A stretch of DNA of 34,493 bases, from assembly GCF_900114165.1 (NCBI RefSeq), contig NZ_FOSB01000019.1, forward strand, positions 1-34,493. The letters are read 5' to 3'. A program made the position numbers and the translations under genes. Below the pieces are notes generated by a model. That model saw only the letters and a list, made by a program, of their open reading frames with translations, had not been told where the DNA came from and did no database searches. This DNA is from Halobacillus dabanensis. Its GTDB lineage: Bacteria; Bacillota; Bacilli; Bacillales; Halobacillaceae. The number at the start of each line of letters is the position of its first letter. Position 1 is the stretch's first letter. Of this stretch, positions 26,543 to 34,493 are shown piece by piece.

Positions 26543-27421
26543 CTATTCACCTTCTACGTGATAGGCTTGATATACGTCTCGTTTCGGCAACTTCCGGTCT
26601 AGGGCCGTCTGTTTAATCGCTTCTTTATTTCTCATTCCTTCTGCTTCCATATACTGCTTAACATGGTCGATCAATGATAAATCTGCCCACCAGTTATTCG
26701 TTTCTTCTTCTTGTTCATCATTGCCTTCTACAACCACACAGAATTCTCCGCGGATTTCTTCTGAATGAGCCCAATCTGCCAATTCACCTAAATCGCCTCT
26801 GACAAATTCCTCGTAACGTTTCGTCAGCTCCCTGACCAGGGATGCTTTTCTAGAACCGAAGACTTCATGTACATGAGTCAACATCTCTTTCAGTCGATGG
26901 GGGGACTCATAAAAGATCAATGTTGCCTGAAGTGGTTTTAACCGCTCCAAAGAAGCTAGCCGATCTTTCTTTTTTCTTGGCAAAAAGCCGTAAAAATAGA
27001 ATTCCTCTGTAGACAAACCTGATCCAGCTAAGGCAGGTAAAGCAGCATTCGCTCCAGGTAAAACAACGACAGGAATATCCGCTTCCACTGCTCTTTGTAC
27101 AAGGTCTGTTCCTGGGTCAGATATACCTGGCATCCCTGCATCGCTAACGATAGCGATAGATTCACCAGAAAGTACTCGATCCATCAATTGAGGGCCTTTA
27201 GAATGCTTGTTATGTTCATGATAACTGACGAGTGATGTGGAAATATCAAAGTGATTGAGCAGCTTTTTTGTATTCCTCGTATCTTCCGCCCCAATAGCAT
27301 CTACTTGTTTCAGTGTAGTTACGGCGCGAAAAGTCATATCTTCCAAATTGCCGATCGGAGTCGGTACAATATAAAGAGTCCCAAAATCACTACCTGTGCT
27401 AAAGCTCTTTTGAACCTTCAT
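26543..27421 (-). CDS. rsmI: 16S rRNA (cytidine-1402-2'-O) methyltransferase RsmI (YabC)
   Basis: 292-residue SAM-dependent tetrapyrrole-methylase-fold enzyme. It methylates the ribose of C1402 in the decoding centre of 16S rRNA. Motifs: LYIVPTPIGNLEDMTFRAV (about residue 16), IGAEDTRNTKKLLNHF (about 38), SDAGMPGISDPG (about 82), LPGANAALPALAGSGL (about 107) and FYESPHRLKEML. Full length for the family. The RBS GGGAGG is present. It is downstream of yazA by 4 bases, completing a yabB-yazA-rsmI unit of RNA-modification genes, and converges on abrB. Confidence 0.97.
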   Translation of the reverse strand: MKVQKSFSTGSDFGTLYIVPTPIGNLEDMTFRAVTTLKQVDAIGAEDTRNTKKLLNHFDISTSLVSYHEHNKHSKGPQLMDRVLSGESIAIVSDAGMPGISDPGTDLVQRAVEADIPVVVLPGANAALPALAGSGLSTEEFYFYGFLPRKKKDRLASLERLKPLQATLIFYESPHRLKEMLTHVHEVFGSRKASLVRELTKRYEEFVRGDLGELADWAHSEEIRGEFCVVVEGNDEQEEETNNWWADLSLIDHVKQYMEAEGMRNKEAIKQTALDRKLPKRDVYQAYHVEGE

Positions 27422-27425
27422 ATTC

Positions 27426-27689
27426 TCATCCTCCCTTCTTTCTTCTTAAAATCCAACGTTCTTTCTCTTGCCTTGTCATCCGTTTTATTTGATATTCCTG
27501 CTGTAAGGCCTCTGATTTTGTTTCATACACCTCATAAGCTTCTAACACTAATGGTCCTCTCCCCCTTGTATACTTCGCCCCTTTACCAGCTTGATGTCTT
27601 TCTAAGCGCGCAGCTAAATTATTTGTATAACCAGTATAGAGCGTCTGATCCTTACACCTGAGCATGTACACACAATGATTATTCTCCAT
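27426..27689 (-). CDS. yazA: GIY-YIG domain protein YazA
   Basis: 87 residues covering just one GIY-YIG nuclease fold. [20 protein letters not shown] carries the paired motif (VYML and GYT in place of GIY and YIG), followed by the conserved arginine in [20 protein letters not shown] and an [17 protein letters not shown] helix. Family members (UPF0213) are widespread and physiologically uncharacterised. Nuclease activity is an inference from the fold. It overlaps the end of yabB by 11 bases and precedes rsmI by 4. Confidence 0.93.
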   Translation of the reverse strand: MENNHCVYMLRCKDQTLYTGYTNNLAARLERHQAGKGAKYTRGRGPLVLEAYEVYETKSEALQQEYQIKRMTRQEKERWILRRKKGG

Positions 27690-28422
27690 AAAGAATTTCC
27701 CTTAATTCCTCTGTATATTCATCTTCCTTTGTGAGAGCGTACAAAGGTGGGAGGATTTTCAGACCAGCTTTCCCGTCCCGAACTCCTTCGATCAAAAGGA
27801 TGTTGGCTTCTTTACCTTCCTTTGGATACACAAGACGCATCCGCTTCGGTTCTAGCTTATATTTCTTAAATAATTGGACAATCTCCACCAAACGCTCCGG
27901 TCGATGCACCATAGACACTTTCCCTCCCGATTTCGCAAGGCGACTGCACGATTCTACCACTTCCTCAAGATTGCAATGAATCTCATGGCGGGCAATCGCC
28001 ATATGTTCATTCAAGTTTTGTTCATCCGTCTTGGGGGTAGGAAAGTAAGGAGGATTACAAGTGACAAGATCAAACTTGTCGTTTCCGTAGTAAGCAGGCA
28101 TATCTTTCAGATCACCATGGATGATTTCCAGTTGATTATCCAGCTCATTCAATTCAATATTCCGAACTGCCATATCAAAGAGACGTTCCTGTATTTCCAC
28201 TCCCGTAATAGGTACTTTGGACCGTGTAGAGAGAAAAAGGGGAACAACCCCATTGCCTGTACATAAATCAAGAATCTTCCCACGGGTTTTGGGTACATAA
28301 GTAAAATCAGCCAGTAAAACGGCATCCAGTGAAAAGGCAAATACGCTGGGACTCTGAATAATCCGCATATTCTCTTTTGCTAATAAAAAATCAATTCGTT
28401 CGTCACCGTATAATTGAACCAT
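27679..28422 (-). CDS. yabB: tRNA (adenine-N6) methyltransferase, TrmN6 family (YabB)
   Basis: 247-residue SAM-dependent methyltransferase. The SAM motif is [15 protein letters not shown] (about residue 50), and the substrate-amino motif NPPY in [16 protein letters not shown] (about 126) marks N6-adenine methylation. The family includes E. coli TrmN6, which modifies A37 of tRNA-Val. The substrate in Bacillaceae is inferred. The start ATG has GAAAGGAAC before it. It heads the yabB-yazA-rsmI unit, and the upstream gap holds a family A repeat derivative. Confidence 0.93.
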   Translation of the reverse strand: MVQLYGDERIDFLLAKENMRIIQSPSVFAFSLDAVLLADFTYVPKTRGKILDLCTGNGVVPLFLSTRSKVPITGVEIQERLFDMAVRNIELNELDNQLEIIHGDLKDMPAYYGNDKFDLVTCNPPYFPTPKTDEQNLNEHMAIARHEIHCNLEEVVESCSRLAKSGGKVSMVHRPERLVEIVQLFKKYKLEPKRMRLVYPKEGKEANILLIEGVRDGKAGLKILPPLYALTKEDEYTEELREILYGE

Positions 28423-28518
28423 TCATGTTGTTCCTTTCTATCTATTAGCTAATACTTTATTTTTCATGTGTTTGCCACTATGAATCCAATATTAATAACC
28501 TTCCATAAAAGCACCCTA

Positions 28519-28635
28519 TTCTTGAATGTTCAGTTTCGAGACATTTTGTGAAGTGTTGGATGGGGGCTTGCCAGTCTATCCTTCCCCGCAGCCCCATCCA
28601 CTCCATAAACATTTCGAAATCGAGTCTTCAATTAT
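28519..28635. repeat. Family A repeat, short derivative (copy 3)
   Basis: Both inverted-repeat ends are present: ATTCTTGAATGTTCAGTTTC at 28519-28538 and TTTCGAAATCGAGTCTTCAA at 28612-28631. The interior is only about 70 bases and keeps GTTGGATGGGGGC facing GCAGCCCCATCCAC plus a CTTCCCCGC remnant of the core. It looks like an internal-deletion derivative of the 0.5-kb element. It occupies the gap between yabB and the yabA terminator, and no gene is seen from 28423 to 28693. Confidence 0.72.
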
Positions 28636-28693
28636 AATGCCCTATTATTGAATAGTTGTGTTCAGAAGCTTTATGTCAAAAGAGATTTGATAT

Positions 28694-28730
28694 AAAGAGA
28701 GCCCTTCCTCGAACGAGCAAGGAAAGGCTT
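28694..28730 (-). terminator. Terminator downstream of yabA
   Basis: AGCCTTTCCT/AGGAAGGGCT stem followed by CTCTCTTT on the minus strand, 11 bases after the yabA stop. It closes the yaaO-to-yabA cluster. Confidence 0.78.
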
Positions 28731-28740
28731 GGACCTGGGA

Positions 28741-29091
28741 TTATTTCTTTTTATTCAAGAAAGATAAGCAGAACAAACAATCTTCATCTCTTGGGCTGCC
28801 AAAATGCAAATTACAAATATGAAAGCCTTCTTCGTAGAGCCGGGCGAGATTATCATAACCTTCCCCAACGACCGTACTCTTGTCCTGTTTGGAGTCTGTC
28901 GTCGAGGACGCTTGTTCTTTTTCATTTTCCTTCTCTAAGCGTTGGCGCAAATGATGATTTTCAAGTGATAAATGTTGGTTTTCTTCCAACAAATAGGCAA
29001 GCTGCTTTTTCAAATCACCGAGCTGTTCATAAAGCTCACCGATTTGACTTTCAAAATGGGATACTTGTTCAAAAATGGCTTTCTTGTTCAC
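28741..29091 (-). CDS. yabA: Replication initiation control protein YabA
   Basis: 116 residues. Residues about 1-60 form a leucine-rich coiled coil ([36 protein letters not shown]) used for tetramerisation. A variable charged linker and a C-terminal zinc-binding domain ([20 protein letters not shown], then [14 protein letters not shown], ligands C-H-C-C) follow. It binds DnaA and the DnaN clamp and limits over-initiation. The GTG start at 29089-29091 is preferred: GGTGGAG is 6 bases upstream, and MNKK aligns with the start of B. subtilis YabA. A GTG at 29103 falls inside that SD. It lies just downstream of ricT. Confidence 0.94.
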   Translation of the reverse strand: MNKKAIFEQVSHFESQIGELYEQLGDLKKQLAYLLEENQHLSLENHHLRQRLEKENEKEQASSTTDSKQDKSTVVGEGYDNLARLYEEGFHICNLHFGSPRDEDCLFCLSFLNKKK

Positions 29092-29106
29092 GCTCGACTC
29101 CACCCT

Positions 29107-29934
29107 TTATTCTGAGGCTTCGGTTTGAAGAACTCCCTCATCAATCAGCTCTTGCAGAGAGTATTCAAGGACACGCTCTTTGTCGCGGAATTCAATTTGT
29201 ACCATACGCTCCAACATATTGAGACCAACGACTTTTCCTCTCCCGAAGGATGTCGTAATACTTTCACCAAGATCAGGAAGCTCTTTTTTCGCATTTTCGT
29301 AATCATCATTCTCATATTTGAGACAACACATCAATCGGCCACACAAACCAGAAATTTTCGCTGGGTTAAGCGATAGATTCTGATCTTTGGCCATCTTTAT
29401 AGAAACAGGTTCGAAATCACCTAAAAACGTAGAGCAACAAAGCATCCGCCCACATGGACCGATACCGCCGAGCATTTTAGCCTCATCCCTCACACCGATT
29501 TGACGAAGCTCTATCCTCGTCTTAAATACAGATGCAAGATCTTTGACTAATGTCCGGAAGTCCACACGGCCATCCGCTGTAAAATAAAAAATCACTTTAT
29601 TACGATCAAACGTATATTCAACATCCACAAGATTCATGTCCAATTTATGTTCACGAATTTTCTTTTCACAAACTCGGTAAGCTTCGAGAGCGTTATCTTT
29701 GTTTTCATCCACCGTTACTTTATCTTTATCATCTGCAATACGGATGACTTTCTTAAGAGGTAAAACAACGTCTTCTTCATCTATGGATTTATTAGCAATG
29801 ACAACTTTTCCGAATTCGATCCCACGTACGGTTTCGACGATGACATAATCATCCGTCGTCATCCGCAATCCGCCCGGATCGAAATAATATATCTTACCCG
29901 CCTGCTTAAATCGGACACCTACAACTTCGATCAT
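29107..29934 (-). CDS. ricT: RicT (YaaT), PSP1-domain RNase Y-associated factor
   Basis: 275 residues and highly conserved. The N-terminus VVGVRFKQAGKIYYFDPGGL leads into the PSP1 domain (VDVEYTFDRNKVIFYFTADG, RVDFRTLVKDLASVFKTRIE). The cysteine-rich block GIGPCGRMLCCSTFLGDF (about 153) and GLCGRLMCCLKYEND (about 190) matches the ligands of the iron-sulphur cluster in the RicA-RicF-RicT complex. That complex guides RNase Y in mRNA processing and influences sporulation and competence. It starts 7 bases after holB and ends before yabA, inside the conserved cluster. Confidence 0.96.
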   Translation of the reverse strand: MIEVVGVRFKQAGKIYYFDPGGLRMTTDDYVIVETVRGIEFGKVVIANKSIDEEDVVLPLKKVIRIADDKDKVTVDENKDNALEAYRVCEKKIREHKLDMNLVDVEYTFDRNKVIFYFTADGRVDFRTLVKDLASVFKTRIELRQIGVRDEAKMLGGIGPCGRMLCCSTFLGDFEPVSIKMAKDQNLSLNPAKISGLCGRLMCCLKYENDDYENAKKELPDLGESITTSFGRGKVVGLNMLERMVQIEFRDKERVLEYSLQELIDEGVLQTEASE

Positions 29935-29941
29935 TCGATCA

Positions 29942-30928
29942 TCACCTCTGTAGTTGAAGGGTAAGTTGTTCCATCACTAAATTAGGATGGACATTTTGAT
30001 TTATCTTTCGTTTCGCCTCAAGAATCTCAGATAAGCAACGAGCTGCCGATTGACGTGACCATCGCATCGTCGCCTGGTTCAATTTTTCTCTCTCTGTCGT
30101 GAAAATGATAGATTCTTCCCGGTCCAGAAGTTGATTAATCACATCCTGGAACCAGAGCATCAATACATCAAGACCACGTTGCAACTGTATACGTTCCTTG
30201 AAATGAGGCATCCACTGATGATTGATAAACAAAAGTCCTTCATTTGGTTTATTTTGAAGCACTTCAATTAATTGTATCACTAGTTTTCTCACATTCGCAA
30301 ACCACTCATCTTCATTCATTTCACTGGCTTCTGTCAAGTTGTTGGTCAATGCTGCCAAAAGTTTTGCATTGGAGGCGGAAACACCTTCTGCTGTCAACTT
30401 TTCTTCAATCCTAATTGGATTCAAAGGTTGAAAAGCCAGAAGCTGACAACGGGAACGGATTGTATCTAAAATCGTAGGTCCACTTTCGGTCAGCAGCATC
30501 GCTGTCGTCTGCTGGCTGGGCTCTTCAAGAAATTTCAGCAACCGATTGGAAGCATTGACCGTCATCTTTTCCGCATCAACGATGATATACACTTTCCTGT
30601 TTGACTCTAATCCTGTATATGTGAATTCCTTTTGTAAATGGAGAATTTGTTCTTTTTTAATGGACTGCCCATCCGGTTCAATCCAGTGTAAATCCGGGTG
30701 ATTCCCCGAATCGATGCGGTGACAATCTCTGCAACTTTGACATGGTTCTGCACCGCTTCGATTTTTACAAAAAATACTTTTTGCAAACAGGAGGCTCATT
30801 TCCCTTTTTCCGGTTCCCCGGTTCCCCTGGAATAAATACGCATGGGAGATCCTATCTTTCTTAAAGCTGTTGACCAACATCTGGGCAGCTAATGGCTGGA
30901 TGTTTTTCATTTGTGTCCATGTCTGCAT
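29942..30928 (-). CDS. holB: DNA polymerase III subunit delta-prime
   Basis: 328-residue clamp-loader subunit (AAA+ fold). The Walker A-like loop is FQGNRGTGKREMSLLFAKSI (about residue 34). A zinc module CKNRSGAEPCQSCRDC (about 53-68) follows, then HPDLHWIEPDGQSIKKEQI. NRLLKFLEEPSQQTTAML with the sensor-1 TIRSRCQLLAFQPL segment follows. With delta and tau it loads the beta clamp on DNA. Length equals B. subtilis HolB (329). It is flanked by yaaR (12 bases) and ricT (7 bases) in one unit. Confidence 0.96.
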   Translation of the reverse strand: MQTWTQMKNIQPLAAQMLVNSFKKDRISHAYLFQGNRGTGKREMSLLFAKSIFCKNRSGAEPCQSCRDCHRIDSGNHPDLHWIEPDGQSIKKEQILHLQKEFTYTGLESNRKVYIIVDAEKMTVNASNRLLKFLEEPSQQTTAMLLTESGPTILDTIRSRCQLLAFQPLNPIRIEEKLTAEGVSASNAKLLAALTNNLTEASEMNEDEWFANVRKLVIQLIEVLQNKPNEGLLFINHQWMPHFKERIQLQRGLDVLMLWFQDVINQLLDREESIIFTTEREKLNQATMRWSRQSAARCLSEILEAKRKINQNVHPNLVMEQLTLQLQR

Positions 30929-30940
30929 AAGGCTCCGTCC

Positions 30941-31381
30941 TTACGTATATAAATTGATCAGCAGACCCTTGATCTCTCCTATTAACTCCAAAAGATCAAC
31001 GCTGCGCTTCTCTTGGTCCAACACATTATCTGTAAGTTCGACAAGTTTTTCGTCCACCGCTTCCACAATCGTCAATTTTCGTGTCCGTCCTTGTCGATTC
31101 CAACTATGGGAATGCTTTAGATTCATGCCATATTGAACGGATTCTTTGACGAAGTCCTTGATGAGACGCTTATATTTAGCCAAATCACGGAAGGATCGGA
31201 ACCTGGCGACTCGTTCCCCTTGTGTGGTGATGTTATTCATCAACTGATTCAATTGAGCTTCCTGCAGCTGACGGGATTGTGATTGGACCATTGCATCGAA
31301 GCTAGGCTTCCCTTTCATTTGTTGGGAGGATTGCTTTTTTGCCCCATCCAACTGTGTTCGCATCTCTTGACTGATTTTCAT
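30941..31381 (-). CDS. yaaR: YaaR family protein (DUF327)
   Basis: 146-residue helical, charged protein, the same length as B. subtilis YaaR. Recognisable blocks are RVARFRSFRDLAKYKRLIKD, FVKESVQYGMNLKHSHSWNR, QGRTRKLTIVEAVDEKLVEL and LLELIGEIKGLLINLY at the C-terminus. No catalytic motif, membrane span or signal peptide is seen, and the function is unknown in the family. Its constant position between darA and holB suggests a link to this replication/RNA-decay cluster, but this is context only. Confidence 0.92.
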   Translation of the reverse strand: MKISQEMRTQLDGAKKQSSQQMKGKPSFDAMVQSQSRQLQEAQLNQLMNNITTQGERVARFRSFRDLAKYKRLIKDFVKESVQYGMNLKHSHSWNRQGRTRKLTIVEAVDEKLVELTDNVLDQEKRSVDLLELIGEIKGLLINLYT

Positions 31382-31399
31382 AGCTTTATCCTTCCCTAG

Positions 31400-31783
<384 letters not shown>

Positions 31784-32413
31784 TTATGATGGCAAGGATT
31801 CCTTCAAAACTTGATAGGCATCCCTTTTCACCTCTTGGAATGGTTGCCCTGCCGTGATGACACGAATGCGTTCTTTATATTTTTCCGCAAGATCATGATA
31901 AGCCTCGTGGACCTTCACATGAAAATCTATATTTTCTAGATCGAGACGGTTTTGTTCCCGCCCCTTATTATCTGCAATACGCTTTAGCCCCTCTTCAGGT
32001 GTAATATCAAAAAGCAATGTCAAATCAGGCATGCAGTCTTCAATAGCAAACTGATTGATCTTATATACTTCTTCCAGACCAAGATCCCGGGCAACTCCCT
32101 GATACGCCAGGCTCGAATCAATGAATCGATCACAAAGGACCACTTTGCCTGCCTGCAACGCAGGGATAACTTTTTCCACTAAATGTTGTCTTCGTGCTGC
32201 CGCATACAGTAAAGCTTCTGTCCGCCCATCCATTTCTGTATGTGATGGAGTCAGAATCACTTCCCTGATCTTTTCTGCAATACGTATACCCCCAGGCTCG
32301 CGCGTCTCAAGGACGGGATAGCCTTCTTCTCTTAATTGTTCACCGATAGCTTTTAGGATGGAAGATTTTCCTGCTCCTTCGCCACCTTCAAATGTTACAA
32401 ACAAACCCTTCAC
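31784..32413 (-). CDS. tmk: Thymidylate kinase
   Basis: About 209 residues. It phosphorylates dTMP to dTDP. The P-loop [16 protein letters not shown] is near residue 8, the DR[E/Y]-type motif [15 protein letters not shown] is near 35, [16 protein letters not shown] (about 92) holds the thymidine site, and the LID region is [11 protein letters not shown]. An ATG at 32417-32419 overlaps the yaaO stop (ATGA) but is only one base from the SD AAAGGAG. The GTG at 32411-32413 is 7 bases away and aligns with the start of B. subtilis Tmk, so it is preferred. The ATG would add two residues. Confidence 0.96.
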   Translation of the reverse strand: MKGLFVTFEGGEGAGKSSILKAIGEQLREEGYPVLETREPGGIRIAEKIREVILTPSHTEMDGRTEALLYAAARRQHLVEKVIPALQAGKVVLCDRFIDSSLAYQGVARDLGLEEVYKINQFAIEDCMPDLTLLFDITPEEGLKRIADNKGREQNRLDLENIDFHVKVHEAYHDLAEKYKERIRVITAGQPFQEVKRDAYQVLKESLPS

Positions 32414-32415
32414 AT

Positions 32416-33843
32416 TCATTCTCCTTTAAACACGCGAATCCCTTGTTCTATCTCTTTATTTTGAAACCGTGCTCCCTGTTTAATCAGTGCAGTCACCTTC
32501 TGGTAATGGCTTTCGGATATGCGCTCCCCTTTCATGATCATGGGGATCCCTGGTGGGTAGGGAATAATCGCTTCAGCAGCTACATAACCTGCAGCATCTG
32601 ACCAGTCCACCTTCTCAACCATCATTTTTCGCATGTCGAAATAACTATATTCCAGATTTTGCACCACTGGAAGCGGTAAATGATTTTCTTTTATTGTAGC
32701 ATGGTTCGAGCTATTTTTTAATTGCCATTCCAAAGAACCCAAACGTTGATTCAGATCTGTCAAATCTAAACTAGGTCCTAAGCCTAAGACAAGGAGAACC
32801 TGCTCAGAAGTAGCCATTTCCGGTACAATTCCGACGGCATCCAACGCCTCCGCTAGTTCATACCCGGAACAAGCTTCAGCCTCTAGTGTAAGCTTTAGCG
32901 GATCGACATTAAGGTGTGAAGGCTTCACCGTAAACAAATGGTCATAGGAGTCAAGGATGCTCCTTACATTCTTTGTAAATTGCCTTAATTCTTTACGTTC
33001 CCTATTTCCCCATGAGGCCATATAAAATCTCGCTAGGTCAAGACTTGCCATTAATGGGTAAGAAGGACTGCTAGATTGTAAAATTTGCAAATAGTGGCGG
33101 ATACCTTCAGCGTCTATACGATCCCCGCCAATATGGAGAAACGACGCCATCGTCATTGCAGGAGACATTTTGTGAGCAGACTGAACGACAACATCTGCCC
33201 CTGAAGCTAATGCAGACTTTGGAAAAGTCTCTCCTAAATGAAAATGGACCCCATGAGCTTCGTCAACCAGCAGAGGGAGATTAGAATGATGGACAATATC
33301 TGCAATGCTCTCTAAATCGTATGTACTTCCAAAATAATCAGGATAAGTCAAAAAAACAGCCTTGCTATTCGGATGTCGTGACAATGCTTCCTCTACATCT
33401 TTTGCTAGTATGCTACTATAACGCCCTGTTTCTCTTTCATACCTCGGAGCGATAAACACCGGCGAGGCGCCTGCGAGCTCCAAGCCATTCAATACAGATT
33501 TATGACAATTTCTTTGGACAATGATTTCATCCCCTGGCTGGCATACAGAGAGAATCATTGCTAAATTCCCTACTGTCGTCCCGTTTACAAGGAAAAAGGT
33601 TTCTTTCGACTGGAAAAAGTCACTTGCTAATTGTAGTGCTTCCTTTATCGCTTCCTCAGGAGCATGGAGATCGTCCAATCCCCGTACTTCGGTCGCGTCA
33701 AACTTCAATATCGTTTCAAATCCTGGGGAAAATTCTTTTGGAAACACTCTTCCGTATTTGTGTCCAGGAACATGAAACGATATAGGTTTCTTGTTTATAT
33801 TATTCATAAGCGCTTCATATAAAGGCGCATAGTTCTCTTTCAT
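32416..33843 (-). CDS. yaaO: PLP-dependent Orn/Lys/Arg decarboxylase family protein YaaO
   Basis: 475-residue fold-type I PLP enzyme. Seen: N-terminal [13 protein letters not shown] and [14 protein letters not shown], cofactor-contact [15 protein letters not shown] (about 90), [14 protein letters not shown] (about 195, the aspartate that contacts the pyridine nitrogen), and the Schiff-base lysine in [16 protein letters not shown] (about 223). The substrate is not known for YaaO, and lysine, arginine and ornithine are all candidates. The start at the ATG at 33841-33843 has GAAGGTG upstream. The longer frame to 33909 is unsupported. It overlaps tmk at the ATGA. Upstream xpaC-yaaN, present in B. 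subtilis, are absent. Confidence 0.92.
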   Translation of the reverse strand: MKENYAPLYEALMNNINKKPISFHVPGHKYGRVFPKEFSPGFETILKFDATEVRGLDDLHAPEEAIKEALQLASDFFQSKETFFLVNGTTVGNLAMILSVCQPGDEIIVQRNCHKSVLNGLELAGASPVFIAPRYERETGRYSSILAKDVEEALSRHPNSKAVFLTYPDYFGSTYDLESIADIVHHSNLPLLVDEAHGVHFHLGETFPKSALASGADVVVQSAHKMSPAMTMASFLHIGGDRIDAEGIRHYLQILQSSSPSYPLMASLDLARFYMASWGNRERKELRQFTKNVRSILDSYDHLFTVKPSHLNVDPLKLTLEAEACSGYELAEALDAVGIVPEMATSEQVLLVLGLGPSLDLTDLNQRLGSLEWQLKNSSNHATIKENHLPLPVVQNLEYSYFDMRKMMVEKVDWSDAAGYVAAEAIIPYPPGIPMIMKGERISESHYQKVTALIKQGARFQNKEIEQGIRVFKGE

Positions 33844-33922
33844 GTTAACACCTTCTTTCCTATATACAAGCGTACAAAAAAAGCAGCACACAAGCAATTT
33901 TCCCCACACAAAAGCTTCCCAT

Positions 33923-33956
33923 AAAAAAGCTCCATTCCTGACTAGAGGAATGGAGC
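33923..33956 (-). terminator. Terminator downstream of csfB
   Basis: GCTCCATTCCT/AGGAATGGAGC stem followed by six T on the minus strand, 28 bases after csfB. Confidence 0.87.
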
Positions 33957-33983
33957 AGTATTCTTCATAGCTGCTAAGCTAAG

Positions 33984-34166
33984 TTAAGAAGGAATCATGG
34001 ATCGATGGGCTTTTGCCATACGTTTTACAAAATATTCATACTTAGGGTCATCCGCAGGTGTATCAATCATTTCAGCCTCGCAAGCTTCACATATATATAC
34101 TTTTAAAAGATAGATTCCTTTTTTCGATTCTTTGGAACAAATACTACATTTGCCTTCCTCTCTCAT
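33984..34166 (-). CDS. csfB: Sigma-G inhibitor CsfB (Gin)
   Basis: 60-residue zinc-binding anti-sigma factor. Cysteine pairs CSIC (about residues 7-10) and CEAC (about 26-29) flank the GIYLLKVYI strand, and DDPKYEYFVKRMAKAH is the family C-terminal block. In B. subtilis CsfB, made under sigma-F, holds sigma-G (and sigma-E in the forespore) inactive until engulfment ends. The RBS GAAGGAGGGG is strong. The position just after a ribosomal RNA operon is as in B. subtilis. The promoter upstream matches sigma-F. Monocistronic, with its own terminator. Confidence 0.93.
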   Translation of the reverse strand: MREEGKCSICSKESKKGIYLLKVYICEACEAEMIDTPADDPKYEYFVKRMAKAHRSMIPS

Positions 34167-34218
34167 ACTTACCCCTCCTTCATTTTATAGCTTCCTCGAA
34201 CCTTCTCGGTTATACCTT

Positions 34219-34247
34219 TAGTATCTCCGAATCTATCAACCTTATAC
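34219..34247 (-). promoter_or_regulatory. Sigma-F promoter for csfB
   Basis: Minus strand GTATA (34243-34247), 14 bases, GGAGATACTA (34219-34228). The -10 fits GGNRANANTW completely. The spacer is one base shorter than at fin. The stretch from here to the rRNA terminator is AT-rich with no gene. Confidence 0.68.
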
Positions 34248-34365
34248 ATTGTTCTATTAAAAAGATTTTATTATTCATAATGCAGGGGAGATATCTTATT
34301 AAGAAGATGAACTTGCGAGACTTTGAAAAAACTCCAGAACTACCTCAAAACGAATAAGAGCATGC

Positions 34366-34399
34366 GAAAAACCCTTCAGGAATAATTCCTGAAGGGGTA
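34366..34399 (-). terminator. Terminator of the ribosomal RNA operon
   Basis: CCTTCAGGAAT/ATTCCTGAAGG stem followed by five T on the minus strand, just 3' of the 5S gene. Confidence 0.9.
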
Positions 34400-34407
34400 A
34401 CGATTGA

Positions 34408-34493
34408 CGTGGCGGCGTCCTACTCTCACGGGGGTAAACCCGACTACCATCGGCGCTGAAGAGCTTAACTGCTGTGTTCGGCATGGGAACAGG
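34408..34493 (-). rRNA. 5S ribosomal RNA (3' part, cut by window edge)
   Basis: The minus strand reads through typical 5S landmarks: CCATGCCGAACACAGCAGTT, AAGCTCTTCAGCGCCGATGG, TAGTCGGG and GAGAGTAGGACGCCGCCA. About 86 of about 116 bases are in the window. The exact mature 3' end cannot be fixed because its pairing partner is outside. It is the last gene of an rRNA operon reading into the window, as in front of csfB in B. subtilis. Confidence 0.95.

Overview
The window is core chromosome from an endospore-forming member of the Bacillaceae. Gene order follows the Bacillus subtilis csfB-to-yabR segment almost gene for gene, and nearly everything is on the minus strand, so the biological reading direction is from the right edge to the left. 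Protein lengths and motifs match B. subtilis closely. The base composition and the very acidic C-terminus of the L25/Ctc protein suggest, as inference only, a halotolerant genus such as Halobacillus, Thalassobacillus or Pontibacillus.

Reading in the direction of transcription: the 3' part of a 5S rRNA gene and its terminator; csfB (sigma-G inhibitor); the yaaO-tmk-darA-yaaR-holB-ricT-yabA cluster (nucleotide supply, replication, RNA decay); yabB-yazA-rsmI (tRNA and rRNA modification); abrB, the only plus-strand gene, with a sigma-A promoter and two tandem Spo0A boxes; metS, tatD, yabE, rnmV-ksgA, yabG, veg, sspF, ispE, purR, spoVG, glmU-prs-ctc, pth-fin-mfd, spoVT, yabM-yabN-rqcP, yabP-yabQ-divIC and yabR. 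Many start codons were reset from the longest open frame using the ribosome binding site and family length (yabP, fin, mfd, ctc, veg, spoVG, yabG, tatD, abrB, yabA, tmk, yaaO). sspF (59 residues) is a small gene that is easily missed.

Regulation is unusually readable here. There are good matches for sigma-H (spoVG), sigma-F (fin, csfB), sigma-G (spoVT, partly sspF), possible sigma-B (ctc) and sigma-E (yabP) promoters, several sigma-A promoters, a paired PurBox operator at purR, and intrinsic terminators after most units. Compared with B. subtilis, yabJ/ridA is missing between purR and spoVG, and xpaC-yaaN is missing between csfB and yaaO.

The non-conserved content is in the intergenic gaps. 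Family A is an approximately 0.5-kb non-coding element with terminal inverted repeats and a GC-rich foldable core (1-346, 18393-18907, and a short derivative at 28519-28635). Family B is a tandem double-hairpin element (2302-2691 and 6850-7088). In family B the flanking helices change in a compensatory way while an internal loop (GACAA opposite ACCTCGA) stays constant, which suggests a selected RNA structure. No novel protein-coding system, phage, CRISPR array or defence island is visible.
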